Source: Alcaligenes sp. SORT26 (GTDB taxonomy: Bacteria > Pseudomonadota > Gammaproteobacteria > Burkholderiales > Burkholderiaceae_B). Taken from it: a stretch of 64,000 nt of DNA. Position numbers and translations under genes: made by a program. Below, piece after piece: positions 26,353 through 34,504 of the stretch; position 1 is the stretch's first letter, and every line of letters starts with the position of its first letter. The notes under the pieces are model-generated. The model saw nothing but the letters and a program-made list of their open reading frames with translations. It made no database searches and was not told where the DNA came from. Location of the stretch: positions 4,019,728 through 4,083,727 of the forward strand of contig NZ_CP070975.1 of NCBI RefSeq assembly GCF_017377875.1. The letters run 5' to 3'.

Positions 26353-27336
26353 TTAGCTCGGTCTCGAATCCGACTGAAAAAGGGCCCGCCGTCCTGCGCG
26401 GGCCTCTTTAGGCGGCACTCCGAAGTGCTGCCGAAATGCCCGGCTGAAATGGGCAGAGCTGCTGAAACCCCAGTGGTAGGCAATTTCCGTGATGGTCTTG
26501 TCAGAACAAGCCAGACGGTGCAAATCTTGCTCCGCCCCTTTCAGGCGCATGGACCACATCCACTTGCTCAATGTATCCGGTTCGCCTTCCCAGGCCCTAT
26601 GAACCGTGCTGGCTGTCAGGTTCAGACGCTTGGCGATCTTGCTGATACTCAACTCCGGATCGTGCAGGTTCTCCAGCACGTAGGCTTTGATCCTGTCGCA
26701 TCGTAGCGAAACACTTTCGTCTTTCAAAGACAGGCTGCCCATATTCTCGGCCAGTGTCGCGACCAGAATGCTGACCAGACCATCTGCCACAGCCATATCC
26801 ACAACAGGTCCGCCAGCCGGTGGGCTAGCCATCAGCTCGGTGATCATGCGGGAGAGCAGCCGCGCCGTCCCCGATTGAGCCGTGGTGATTTTGCTGGCTG
26901 TCATGTCCTCGGCATTGCGCAATCGTTTGCGTAAGAGCGAGCCGGGCAAAGAGAGCACGTACTGCTCAAAGTGATGGTCAAACAAGAGTTCGTAAGGCCG
27001 TGTGGAATCGTACAGGGCCAACTCGCCGGGCTTAAGGCGTGCAATTTTTTGATCCTGAACCAGTTGACCCGCTCCGGCTAATTGAATACTGAGCAGAAAA
27101 ACATCTTCTGATGCTTTGGAGATTTGCTGCGGGGTACGCAGTACGGTTTGGGCGGTCGAGGTGATGCGCGACAGGTTCACCTCTGCCAGCTCCCGGCGTG
27201 TGATAGCACCAAAAAACGGGTCTGAGGAGCGGTGGGGGACGGCACATTCCAGTTGCACATACGCCTGGTTGACCGCCTCTATCCAGTAGGGCGCTCGCCG
27301 GATGGCGGGAACTGCCGTGGTGGACCATTGCTCCAT
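26353..27336 (-). CDS. AraC-family transcriptional regulator (AraC-binding-like sensor domain)
   Basis: A 327-residue protein. Residues 30-200 resemble the AraC-binding-like sensor domain (EVNLSRITSTAQTVLRTPQQISKA, LKPGELALYDSTRPYEL). The C-terminal 100 residues hold two HTH motifs (LSISKIAKRLNLTASTVHRAW and KTITEIAYHWGFSSSAHFSRAFRQHFGVPPKEAR). The ATG at 27336 has GGAGAGG 6 bases upstream. It lies downstream of the nitrilase gene on the same strand, and related regulators (such as NitR in Rhodococcus) activate nitrilase genes, so control of the nitrilase is likely. A hairpin at 26383-26404, inside its last codons, may end transcription of the facing gene. Confidence 0.9.
   Translation of the reverse strand: MEQWSTTAVPAIRRAPYWIEAVNQAYVQLECAVPHRSSDPFFGAITRRELAEVNLSRITSTAQTVLRTPQQISKASEDVFLLSIQLAGAGQLVQDQKIARLKPGELALYDSTRPYELLFDHHFEQYVLSLPGSLLRKRLRNAEDMTASKITTAQSGTARLLSRMITELMASPPAGGPVVDMAVADGLVSILVATLAENMGSLSLKDESVSLRCDRIKAYVLENLHDPELSISKIAKRLNLTASTVHRAWEGEPDTLSKWMWSMRLKGAEQDLHRLACSDKTITEIAYHWGFSSSAHFSRAFRQHFGVPPKEARAGRRALFQSDSRPS
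26383..26404 (+). terminator. Possible terminator of the DUF4870-like gene inside the araC 3' end
   Basis: A 7-base GC stem (GGCCCGC / GCGGGCC) with an 8-base loop is followed by TCTTTA. It lies 30 bases after the DUF4870-like stop but within the coding end of the opposite gene. Confidence 0.4.
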
Positions 27337-27461
27337 TGATGACCTCTCCGTCTTGGATCCCAAGACTGATGGCAGGGGCTGCCATCAGCCGATCCGACTA
27401 AGTATCGGGCAAGATCTGCGGTTTGAGCCAGACCAGAACGAGCGCCAGGTGACGATATTTT

Positions 27462-27495
27462 CCGACCAGGACATCGAACTGATGCATCTGGTCGG
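27462..27495. repeat. Inverted repeat between nitrilase and araC genes
   Basis: CCGACCAG and CTGGTCGG are perfect 8-base arms separated by 18 bases. There is no T-run, so a protein-binding or RNA-processing role is more likely than termination. It sits about 125 bases before the araC-type start. Confidence 0.35.
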
Positions 27496-27554
27496 GAAGG
27501 CGTCGTGAAGAGGAGGGCCGCCAGTGGGTCTGTTTGGACCTGCTGTGCTGGAGC

Positions 27555-28625
27555 TTAAGACGGCTCTTGCAGCAGCATGTGGTCCATACCTTGAGGCTGA
27601 TTGCCTGTGATTTGAACGCTGGCATTCTGTATGGGCGTATCCGGGGTTTCCGCTTTGAGTACGCTTTTTGAATGCACGCGAGTCATGGGCTCGCGATGCC
27701 CCAAATCCAGTATCAGTCGAGTCGCTTCGGGTTTGGAGTAGTGCCCGACAGGGTCGTTAATGGCCTTGGCGTAGGCAATTTCTTCCATGTTCAGGTCGGC
27801 AATGATCAAGCCTTCCGCATCATGTGGCAGATAGGGAGCCAGCGTACGCCCATCGGGGGAAAAAATCATGGAGCTGCCGCCACCGACTTTCAGCAAATCC
27901 GCATTGTGCTCACCCACTTCCAGCATATCCAGCGTCTCTTGGGTGACTACGCTGCTAGCCGCGATGGTAAAACACTGACCTTCCACCGAATAGATTTGCG
28001 AGGCAGCCATGTTTACCTTGGCGCTAAGAGCATGGGCCTGATCGCTGTACAGCGAAAACGAGGGCCAGGCGGCCAGGTGAATGGCTTCATGCTGGGAGTA
28101 CAGCGCGTATTTGCTCAAGGGGGACAAATGCTCCCAGCAGCACAGGGCGCCGACTCGGCCTAGTTCAGTGTCGGACACAATCAGGTCACGGGCATAGCCC
28201 TCACCGAAGACGGTGCGTTCTACATGCGTGGGTTTTAGCTTGCGACGCGACCACAGCATTTCGCCCTTGTCGTCGATCAGGCATTGGCCCAGATACAGGC
28301 TGCCGCCGCTGCGCTCGCTATAGCCCAGGGCAATGAAGATGCCCAGGCTACGTGCAGCTTCTGCAATGCGTCGGAACTCGGCGCTGTCCAGCGACAGCGA
28401 GTTGGCAAAGTAGCGTGCGCTGTACTTCAGGGACCAGGCTGGGGCTCCCAGCCACACATGAAAAGGGTAGCCAGGCAGCCAGGTTTCACCAAACACGATC
28501 AGGTCGCAGCCTTCATCGCGAGCCTGGCGAGCCAGCTCAATAGTCTTGTCAACGCCGACGGCCAGATCGTAGTTGGGGGAGGCCGCTTGTACCGCTGCTG
28601 CCCTGACGATTTTTCTTGTCTGCAT
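27555..28625 (-). CDS. Arylacetonitrilase
   Basis: The protein has 356 residues, the length of the Alcaligenes faecalis arylacetonitrilase, and matches that sequence closely over most of its length as I remember it. It hydrolyses arylacetonitriles (phenylacetonitrile, mandelonitrile) to the carboxylic acid and ammonia. The catalytic triad is Glu47 (FGETW), Lys129 (RRKLKPTHVER) and Cys163 (GALCCWEHLSP). The C-terminal 40 residues diverge from the known enzyme. The AraC gene lies downstream on the same strand, and two palindromes are within 65 bases upstream of the start. The nearby paaY suggests that the phenylacetate produced enters the phenylacetyl-CoA pathway. Confidence 0.96.
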   Translation of the reverse strand: MQTRKIVRAAAVQAASPNYDLAVGVDKTIELARQARDEGCDLIVFGETWLPGYPFHVWLGAPAWSLKYSARYFANSLSLDSAEFRRIAEAARSLGIFIALGYSERSGGSLYLGQCLIDDKGEMLWSRRKLKPTHVERTVFGEGYARDLIVSDTELGRVGALCCWEHLSPLSKYALYSQHEAIHLAAWPSFSLYSDQAHALSAKVNMAASQIYSVEGQCFTIAASSVVTQETLDMLEVGEHNADLLKVGGGSSMIFSPDGRTLAPYLPHDAEGLIIADLNMEEIAYAKAINDPVGHYSKPEATRLILDLGHREPMTRVHSKSVLKAETPDTPIQNASVQITGNQPQGMDHMLLQEPS

Positions 28626-28648
28626 ACATCCTCCGTGTCGCGGTATCC

Positions 28649-28687
28649 GCGATCCTGATCGCTAGACCGTGCAGATCAGGTGCACGG
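28649..28687. promoter_or_regulatory. Two adjacent palindromes upstream of the nitrilase gene
   Basis: GCGAT-CCTG-ATCGC (28649-28662) is followed four bases later by CCGTGCA-GATCAGG-TGCACGG (28667-28687). Both are perfect. They lie 24-62 bases before the nitrilase start, where a regulator would overlap the promoter. AraC proteins usually bind direct repeats, so another regulator could also be involved. Confidence 0.45.
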
Positions 28688-28847
28688 CCTTGATGGTTTG
28701 CGTCAGTGTAGGAGGGGGCGTTGCTGGTGAATTGACTGGCAGGCGCAGAATGCTTGACTGAGAGACGCAAGCGCAGGGGCCAGAAAAGGAGCCAGAGGGA
28801 CGTGGCCCAGGCTCAGGGGAGTGTTCTGCTAAAGGGTATCTGCTTGC

Positions 28848-29114
28848 TCAGACCGGCTGCAGGGAAAAACTGTATTGCACCGTCAGCCCAAGGCCAACAA
28901 CCCACAGGATCAGGGGCACAGGCCGCATCAGCAGGCTGGGAATCGTGCGCAGGATAAAACCGATCAGGCGGGTGAACAGCCAGAGCAAAGACGGCGATTG
29001 ATCTTTTTCCTTCATGTAGATCATGCCTTGCGACAGCAGAAAGGACTGGGACAGGTAGGCAGCGTAAAACACCATGCCCAGGGAAAAAGCCAGCCAGTAA
29101 TACAACATGCTCAT
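28848..29114 (-). CDS. Small hydrophobic membrane protein of unknown function
   Basis: About 88 residues from the ATG at 29114 (an upstream TTG at 29123 and an ATG at 29108 are also possible). Two to three membrane segments are visible: [18 protein letters not shown] near the start and [23 protein letters not shown] near the end, joined by a charged loop with KEKDQ. No clear ribosome site is present and I do not recognise the family. It is divergent from paaY with about 110 bases between. Confidence 0.5.
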   Translation of the reverse strand: MSMLYYWLAFSLGMVFYAAYLSQSFLLSQGMIYMKEKDQSPSLLWLFTRLIGFILRTIPSLLMRPVPLILWVVGLGLTVQYSFSLQPV

Positions 29115-29223
29115 AGGATGCAAAAAGAAAGGGGACGGCGCATTATATCGGTCTGTAGCAGCTATGATCGTATTTTTGGCCGGGCGGTTGGTCGGCTGGG
29201 TGCAGGCTTTGGACGAGGCAGGT

Positions 29224-29817
29224 ATGCAAAATATTTATTCTATTGATGGCCTGGTGCCCGTGGTTCATCCCACGGCCTATGTTCATCCTACCGCTGTACT
29301 GATTGGTGACGTCATTATTGGCGAGGGTGTATATATCGGCCCCCTGGCCAGTCTGCGCGGAGACTTTGGCCGCATCATCATGAAGGCCGGTTCCAATATC
29401 CAGGACACCTGTGTCATCCACGGGACGCCTTATCAGGACACCGTCGTGCACGAAGACGGGCACGTTGGACATGGTGCCGTGCTGCACGGCTGCGTCATTG
29501 GCCGTAATGTGCTGGTGGGTATGAATGCCGTGGTGATGGATGCGGCAGATATTGGTGCAGACAGCATTATCGGTGCGATGGCTTTTGTGAAGAAAGGCAT
29601 GCAGGTGCCCCCACGCAGTCTGGTGGCGGGTTCCCCGGCTACCGTTGTCAAAGAGCTGGATCAGAAAGCCATTGATGGCAAATTCTTCGGTACGCGCATG
29701 TACCAGCGTCTGGCTCAGCGTTCCCTGGCAACGATGCAGCGCGTGGAGCCTTTGACGGAAGTGGAAGCGGACCGCCCGCGTTTGCGTGAAGATCAGATTT
29801 ATCCGGTGGATAAATAA
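29224..29817 (+). CDS. paaY: PaaY-type hexapeptide-repeat thioesterase
   Basis: A 197-residue left-handed beta-helix protein of the gamma-carbonic anhydrase-like family. Hexapeptide repeats run from residue 15 to 130 with metal-binding histidines in CVIHGTP and [12 protein letters not shown]. The opening [18 protein letters not shown] and the tail YQRLAQRS...[15 protein letters not shown] match PaaY rather than YrdA. PaaY is a thioesterase that rescues CoA blocked by by-products of phenylacetyl-CoA ring opening. No other paa gene is present in the window, but the arylacetonitrilase nearby could supply phenylacetate. The ATG at 29224 fits the family start, although the frame is open further upstream. 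Confidence 0.88.
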   Translation: MQNIYSIDGLVPVVHPTAYVHPTAVLIGDVIIGEGVYIGPLASLRGDFGRIIMKAGSNIQDTCVIHGTPYQDTVVHEDGHVGHGAVLHGCVIGRNVLVGMNAVVMDAADIGADSIIGAMAFVKKGMQVPPRSLVAGSPATVVKELDQKAIDGKFFGTRMYQRLAQRSLATMQRVEPLTEVEADRPRLREDQIYPVDK

Positions 29818-29935
29818 GGCTGCTCTGTTTATCTTCAGGCTGCTTGTCTGCGTAGTGCAGTTTGGTCGTGAAGACGGTCGAGATACGCTTGATAGGTGCA
29901 GCCAGACGCAAGTTCTGCCCGCGTATTCCAGGCAA

Positions 29936-29986
29936 TAAAAAACCCCTTGAGGGCCGGATGAGAATCCAGCATCAAGGGGTTTTTCT
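29936..29986. terminator. Bidirectional terminator between paaY and the ABC transporter
   Basis: The arms AACCCCTTGA and TCAAGGGGTT (29941-29950, 29972-29981) are flanked by an A-run on the left and a T-run on the right, so the hairpin can end transcription from both convergent units. The loop is 21 bases. Confidence 0.85.
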
Positions 29987-30058
29987 ATTCAGTGCTGATC
30001 AGCAGGAGGGCGGCATAGGCCCTCCTCACATTGCTGTTCGACTCCGAACCTGTCCTGC

Positions 30059-31063
30059 TTATTTGCCAGCCGCAGTCAAGGCTTGTTTCCAGGCTGCGAT
30101 CACGGTTTCGTACTCGGCAGCGGCTTTCAAAGGATCAATATTGGCAACTTTGATCTGATCCAGGTTAGGCAACTTGGTCAGCTCGGCCACATTGATGTCG
30201 CTGCGGGTAGGACGGCGGAAGTTCTCAACCAGCTCAGCTTCCTGGACTTCTTTGGACAGTAGAACGTCGACCAGCTTGCGGGCCGCTTCCTGACCGTTCT
30301 TGGGGTTCTTGATCACAGCCACGCCTTCGGGGGCGATGAAAGTACCGTCTTCAGGGTAGATCAGCTCAATGCCTTTCTGGCCACCAGCCACGTAAGCGTA
30401 AGCCGCGTATTCCATGGTCACGCCCAAGGGATACTCACCGTTAGCCACGCTCTTGTAGACCTGGCCCGAACTCTTGGACACGATCACGTTGGCTGCCAGC
30501 TTTTGCAGGCCTTCAGCGCCGTACAGTTGGTAGATGCCGTAAACCTGGTCGTAAGCACTGCCCGACGAGGCTGGGTCACCAATAATGACTTTGCCTTTCC
30601 ATTGCGGATCAAACAGGTCGGACCAAGTCTTGGGAGCGGCCAGGCCTTTCAGTTGGCGGTCGTTGGCCATGATGACCATGACGTGGGCATTGGAGCTGGT
30701 CCACAGGCTGTCCTTGCCGTGGAAGGCTTCAGGAATGGCCTTGTTTTCGGGCGATTCGTAAGCCTCGAAGTTCTGCTGGAAAGCGGCCATGGTGCCGTAG
30801 CCAGTGCCCCAGACCACATCACCCAGCGGGTTTTGTGATTCGGCTTCGATACGCTTCATCAAGGCGCCAGCGCCCGAGGTCACTTGTTGAATGGACAGGT
30901 CAGAAGCCGTCTTGCGAGCGATTTCCAGCGCCGTATCAATGGTTTGCACATTGTTCGGGGTGTACATCACTGCATTGGCGGCCAGAGCGGTACCGGACAG
31001 AGACAGGGCGCCGACACTGAGGGAGAGTGCCAGACCAGTTTTCAGAAAACGTGTAGTCAGCAT
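30059..31063 (-). CDS. ABC transporter substrate-binding protein (ferric/phosphonate class)
   Basis: A 334-residue periplasmic protein with signal peptide (LKTGLALSLSVGALSLSGTALA-AN). It belongs to the type that includes FbpA/AfuA iron-binding proteins and 2-aminoethylphosphonate-binding proteins (VVWGTGYGTMAAF, GDPASSGSAYDQVYG, EYAAYAYVAGG, YPEDGTFIAPEGVAVIKNP). The paired tyrosines that bind iron in FbpA are not obvious, so an iron substrate is doubtful. It is the last gene of an ATPase-permease-binding-protein operon, an unusual order because binding-protein genes often come first. Confidence 0.85.
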   Translation of the reverse strand: MLTTRFLKTGLALSLSVGALSLSGTALAANAVMYTPNNVQTIDTALEIARKTASDLSIQQVTSGAGALMKRIEAESQNPLGDVVWGTGYGTMAAFQQNFEAYESPENKAIPEAFHGKDSLWTSSNAHVMVIMANDRQLKGLAAPKTWSDLFDPQWKGKVIIGDPASSGSAYDQVYGIYQLYGAEGLQKLAANVIVSKSSGQVYKSVANGEYPLGVTMEYAAYAYVAGGQKGIELIYPEDGTFIAPEGVAVIKNPKNGQEAARKLVDVLLSKEVQEAELVENFRRPTRSDINVAELTKLPNLDQIKVANIDPLKAAAEYETVIAAWKQALTAAGK

Positions 31064-31079
31064 AGTGAGCCTTTTTAGA

Positions 31080-32747
31080 TTAGCGGCTGGAAAACAGATC
31101 CAGCTTGAGAAAACGGATAGCCAGATAAATCGGCACCAGAATCACGACCATCAAGATCACCCCGTAAGCCGACGCGCGGGCCAGAAAGCCAGCGTCGATC
31201 TGACGGAACATCTGGATGGGCATGGTCTCCATACCACCGTAATACAGCACGATAGTGGCGGAAATTTCAGCCAGCGAAGTCACCCACATCAGAATGGCCG
31301 CGCCCAGAATGGCGGGCTTCATCAAGGGCAGAACAACTTTGAAGAAACTCTGGAAGGGACTGACACCCAGATTGATGGAGGCCTCTTCGATAGAGTCGGG
31401 AATGTTGTAGAGCGAGGCCGAAGCCGAGCGGATGGAGAAGGGCACTTTACGCACAAAGTACGCACCGGCCATGATCACCCAGGTGCCGGTCAGCACCAGC
31501 ATGCCGCTGTTGTAGGTCTGAATCAGGGCAATACCCAGCACCGTGCCGGAAATGGCCAGGGGCAGCATCACCATATAGTCCAGGGCCGTCACCACGAACA
31601 GGCGTTTTTTCACGATCAGGTAACTACAGACGGTCGCAAAGCAGGTGCCTGCAATGGTGGCCACACTGGCCAGCATCAGCGAGTTCAGGATGGGCTCAGG
31701 GGCGTAGCGCAGGGCACGCTCCATATTGTCCAGGGTGAAGGTGCCGTATTGCATGACCGGACCGCTGGCTTTGGTGAAGGCACCGATCAGCACGATAAAG
31801 GCGGGGATCAGCGAGAAAGTCACAAACAGAACGGCGCCCACGGTCAGCAAGATACCGGCCAGACCTTGAGCACGAACCGGGCGTGGTGCACGGCCTTGCT
31901 GCATCTGGAAGGTCTTGCGCTCCAGTACCCGCTTCTGAATGAACAGCACCGCACCGACCAGAATTACGGACACCACGGCCAGCACACCTTGCATGGTGGG
32001 GTTGCCGCTCATTTCGGACAGGAAGGTGGTGTAGGTCAGCGAGGACAGCACATCAACCTGACCGCCCAGAATCATGGGGATGGAGAAGTTGTCCACGGCC
32101 AGCGTGAACACAATCATGGCATTGACCAGCAGGGCAGGCATCAGTACCGGGAAGGTCACGCTAAGCGCACGTTTGAAGTTGCTGGCACCCAGGTTCACGG
32201 CGGCTTCTTCCAGCGTGCCGTCAATGGCTTTCAGCGCAGCCAGCATGCCGATATACACGTAGGTGTAATCGTTCAGAATCAGCACGTAGGACATGCCGAA
32301 CCAGCCATAGAAGCTGGGCAGATCAATCCCAATGCTTTCCAGCGCCAGACGCACCACGCCGTTATTGCCCAGCAACATCAGCCAGGCCTGCGAGACGATG
32401 ATGTCCGGCAGCACAATGGTGGTCAGCGGCAGAATTGCCACAATGGCTTTACCGGGGAAATCGTAGCGGGCCACCACATAGGCCAGGGGAGCGCCCAGCA
32501 GCAAGGTGCCGATGGTGGAGATCAGCCCCAGCTTGATGGTGTTGAAGAAGGCTTCTACGTAGCGCGGATCGCTAAAGAAGGTTTCAAAACCGTGCAGGCT
32601 GGGTCGACCCGAGGCCGGGTCGATAATGCTTTGATAGAACAGAGAGGCGAGTGGCCAGACGACCCAGAAGAACAGCACCACCAGACAAACCAGGGCGGGC
32701 AGGAACCAGGGAGAACGAAGGGCCAGGGGTCTTGCAGCAATAGCCAT
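31080..32747 (-). CDS. ABC transporter permease, two fused transmembrane domains
   Basis: The protein has 555 residues from ATG at 32747 (a frame extension upstream lies in the ATPase gene). It holds two binding-protein-dependent permease domains of six helices each. EAA-loop motifs are LEEAAVNLGASNFKRALSVTFPVLMPAL (about residue 180-207) and IEEASINLGVSPFQSFFKVVLPLMKPAI (about 455-482). Fused permeases of this kind occur in ferric (SfuB/FbpB) and thiamine (ThiP) importers. It lies 5 bases after the ATPase stop and 16 before the binding-protein gene. Confidence 0.9.
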   Translation of the reverse strand: MAIAARPLALRSPWFLPALVCLVVLFFWVVWPLASLFYQSIIDPASGRPSLHGFETFFSDPRYVEAFFNTIKLGLISTIGTLLLGAPLAYVVARYDFPGKAIVAILPLTTIVLPDIIVSQAWLMLLGNNGVVRLALESIGIDLPSFYGWFGMSYVLILNDYTYVYIGMLAALKAIDGTLEEAAVNLGASNFKRALSVTFPVLMPALLVNAMIVFTLAVDNFSIPMILGGQVDVLSSLTYTTFLSEMSGNPTMQGVLAVVSVILVGAVLFIQKRVLERKTFQMQQGRAPRPVRAQGLAGILLTVGAVLFVTFSLIPAFIVLIGAFTKASGPVMQYGTFTLDNMERALRYAPEPILNSLMLASVATIAGTCFATVCSYLIVKKRLFVVTALDYMVMLPLAISGTVLGIALIQTYNSGMLVLTGTWVIMAGAYFVRKVPFSIRSASASLYNIPDSIEEASINLGVSPFQSFFKVVLPLMKPAILGAAILMWVTSLAEISATIVLYYGGMETMPIQMFRQIDAGFLARASAYGVILMVVILVPIYLAIRFLKLDLFSSR

Positions 32748-32752
32748 GGGTC

Positions 32753-33802
32753 TTACGCCTCGACCAGACGACATTCAGGGCTAAAGCTCAGGTTGACCGA
32801 GCTGCCTGCAGACAGATGCGGGTCCTGGGCGGCAGCAACGTCGACAATGATTTGTTTGCCGTCGTTCAATTTCAGGCTGTATGCCGTTTTGGTACCCAGG
32901 TACTGGCGGGCGACGACCTGGGCAGGAATGCTGCCTGCCTGGGCTTCGGTATGCAGGGTGATGTTTTCAGGACGTGCCGCCAGCAGCACTTGGCCAGCAG
33001 GAGGCAAGTTGTTCACCAGAATGTGTCCGCCCGCAATGCTGACGGTGGTGTGGCCCGCTTCCACATGCACGCCCAGGGTGTCGATCAGGTTGGCAGCACC
33101 AATAAAGTCGGCGGCGTAGGCGGTGCGTGGGGTGGCATACATGGCTTCGGGGGTATCGAGCTGGTCGATACGGCCCTGACGCAGCAAAGCAATGCGGTCC
33201 GACATGGACAGGGCTTCTTCCTGATCATGCGTCACAAAAATCGCCGTGATGTTGGATTCCTGCTGCAACTCGCGAATGACCTGGCGCATCTGAATACGCA
33301 GCTTGGCATCCAGGTTGGACAGTGGCTCATCCATCAGTAGAACGCGGGGCTCAATGACCAGGGCGCGGGCCAGGGCCACACGCTGGCGCTGGCCGCCGGA
33401 CAGTTCTGCCGGGTAACGCTCGCCCATGCCGCCCAGTTCCACGCGGTCCAGGATGTAGGCTACTTTTTTCTTGATATCGCTGCTGCTGACCTTGCGAATC
33501 CGCAAGCCGTAAGCCACATTGTCAAACACGGTTTTATCGGGGAACAGGGCGTAGTCCTGGAACACCATGCCGGTCTCGCGCTTGTGGGCGGGCAGGTAGG
33601 TAATGTCTTCCTTGTCCAGAAACAGGCGGCCTTCATCGGGGATGATGAAACCGGCAATCATGCGCAGCAAGGTGGTTTTTCCGCAGCCGCTGGGCCCTAA
33701 TAAAGTGAAGAACTCGCCATGCCGGATTTGCAGGCTCAGTTCATTGATGATGGTATTGCTGCCGTAGCGTTTAACTACGTGATCGATGTGGATTTCTGCC
33801 AT
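32753..33802 (-). CDS. ABC transporter ATP-binding protein (FbpC/PotA type)
   Basis: A 349-residue ATPase with Walker A GPSGCGKTT (residues 36-44), signature LSGGQRQR, Walker B LLMDEPLSNLDAKL and H-loop VTHDQEEAL. A C-terminal TOBE domain (VLLAARPENITLH, YLGTKTAYSLKLNDGKQIIVDV) is present. It energises the fused permease encoded next. It is the first gene of the operon and is divergent from the transhydrogenase genes with about 700 bases between. Confidence 0.93.
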   Translation of the reverse strand: MAEIHIDHVVKRYGSNTIINELSLQIRHGEFFTLLGPSGCGKTTLLRMIAGFIIPDEGRLFLDKEDITYLPAHKRETGMVFQDYALFPDKTVFDNVAYGLRIRKVSSSDIKKKVAYILDRVELGGMGERYPAELSGGQRQRVALARALVIEPRVLLMDEPLSNLDAKLRIQMRQVIRELQQESNITAIFVTHDQEEALSMSDRIALLRQGRIDQLDTPEAMYATPRTAYAADFIGAANLIDTLGVHVEAGHTTVSIAGGHILVNNLPPAGQVLLAARPENITLHTEAQAGSIPAQVVARQYLGTKTAYSLKLNDGKQIIVDVAAAQDPHLSAGSSVNLSFSPECRLVEA

Positions 33803-34198
33803 GGGGATAGATCAGCCTGGGACTGAATAGTGCAGGTAAACCGCGCATCAAGGGGGCGGTTGCCTAGGCTTTAAAAAGAAGTGGTTCAGCGGCCATTAGT
33901 GACGCAAACATCACTGTGGCGTGAACACGAACATTAATTACAAGTTAATGACAAGTTTTATAGGAAGTTGCTATCTTAGCAGCAGGCCAATGCTTGTAGT
34001 TTTAATTATCAGGCGTCTAAGTCCAGCCCAAAGGCTGATCTGGCCGGTCTTGCCCAGTGACCAAGCAAAAAAAAATTCGTTGGACAAGCATCATATTGCG
34101 ATAATCAGGTGGTAGTAATGTGTCTTGCTTTTTCCGCTAAAGCGGTCTAGTGCGGGCCGGGGTTTCTTGTGTCAAATAAAGGCCCTTATAGTGAGTTC
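33803..34198. promoter_or_regulatory. Long divergent intergenic region, left part
   Basis: About 400 bases with no convincing gene. A 64-codon plus-strand frame (33921-34115) lacks a ribosome site and recognisable sequence. The region is AT-rich between 33900 and 34010. It should contain the ABC operon promoter on the minus strand and the pnt promoter on the plus strand. A candidate pnt -10 is TATAGT at 34187-34192 with TTCTTG 17 bases upstream. A small CCGCT-AA-AGCGG hairpin lies at 34134-34145. Confidence 0.45.
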
Positions 34199-34504
34199 CA
34201 AAAAGAATGATAGTTTCTTGCAGGGCGCGGGAATGGGAGAGGGACATAAAAGAGCAGGTTTTCATCCTGTTTAATCAGGCGTGGAACACGCCTGTACTTG
34301 CGCATCCGAATTTGTAGATGGTGTTCCGGTGTTGTGATGAAACACACACCGGGCCGGAGTGGTTGTTGGCGTAGATCCGAGCGGTGCCGCTGGCTAGTCC
34401 ATCAGTAAAGGCGTGGCGCCTGTTTCGTTGAGAGATCCACCCACATCCGGGTAATGCATGTCGTCAGAGATCATAGAAGTTAGTTATTTAACTGGAGATT
34501 GAAG
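34199..34504 (+). ncRNA. Candidate structured leader RNA upstream of pntAA
   Basis: If transcription starts after the TATAGT box, about 300 bases of untranslated leader precede pntAA. Four hairpins fall within 146 bases: CAGGCGTG-GAA-CACGCCTG (34276-34294, 8 perfect pairs), a 10-pair stem with one bulge at 34326-34352, AGCGG-TG-CCGCT (34380-34391) and AGGCG-TGG-CGCCT (34409-34421). None has a T-run, so simple termination is unlikely. The leader may regulate by RNA structure, but I recognise no known riboswitch family. Confidence 0.4.

Noticed and set aside
30891..33119. A 742-codon open frame antisense to the ABC transporter operon
   Set aside because: It lies opposite well-supported permease and ATPase genes, is very rich in His, Gln and Gly as expected for antisense of GC-rich coding DNA, and has no recognisable domain.
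31080..33802. Assignment of the ABC importer as an iron (Fbp) transporter
   Set aside because: The binding protein lacks an obvious iron-binding tyrosine pair, so only the broad class is stated.
33921..34115. A 64-codon frame upstream of pntAA
   Set aside because: No ribosome binding site and no recognisable sequence; more likely part of the divergent promoter region.
34276..34421. A known riboswitch in the pnt leader
   Set aside because: I could not match the hairpins to the cobalamin box, TPP, SAM or glycine consensus elements that I know; it is left as an unknown leader.
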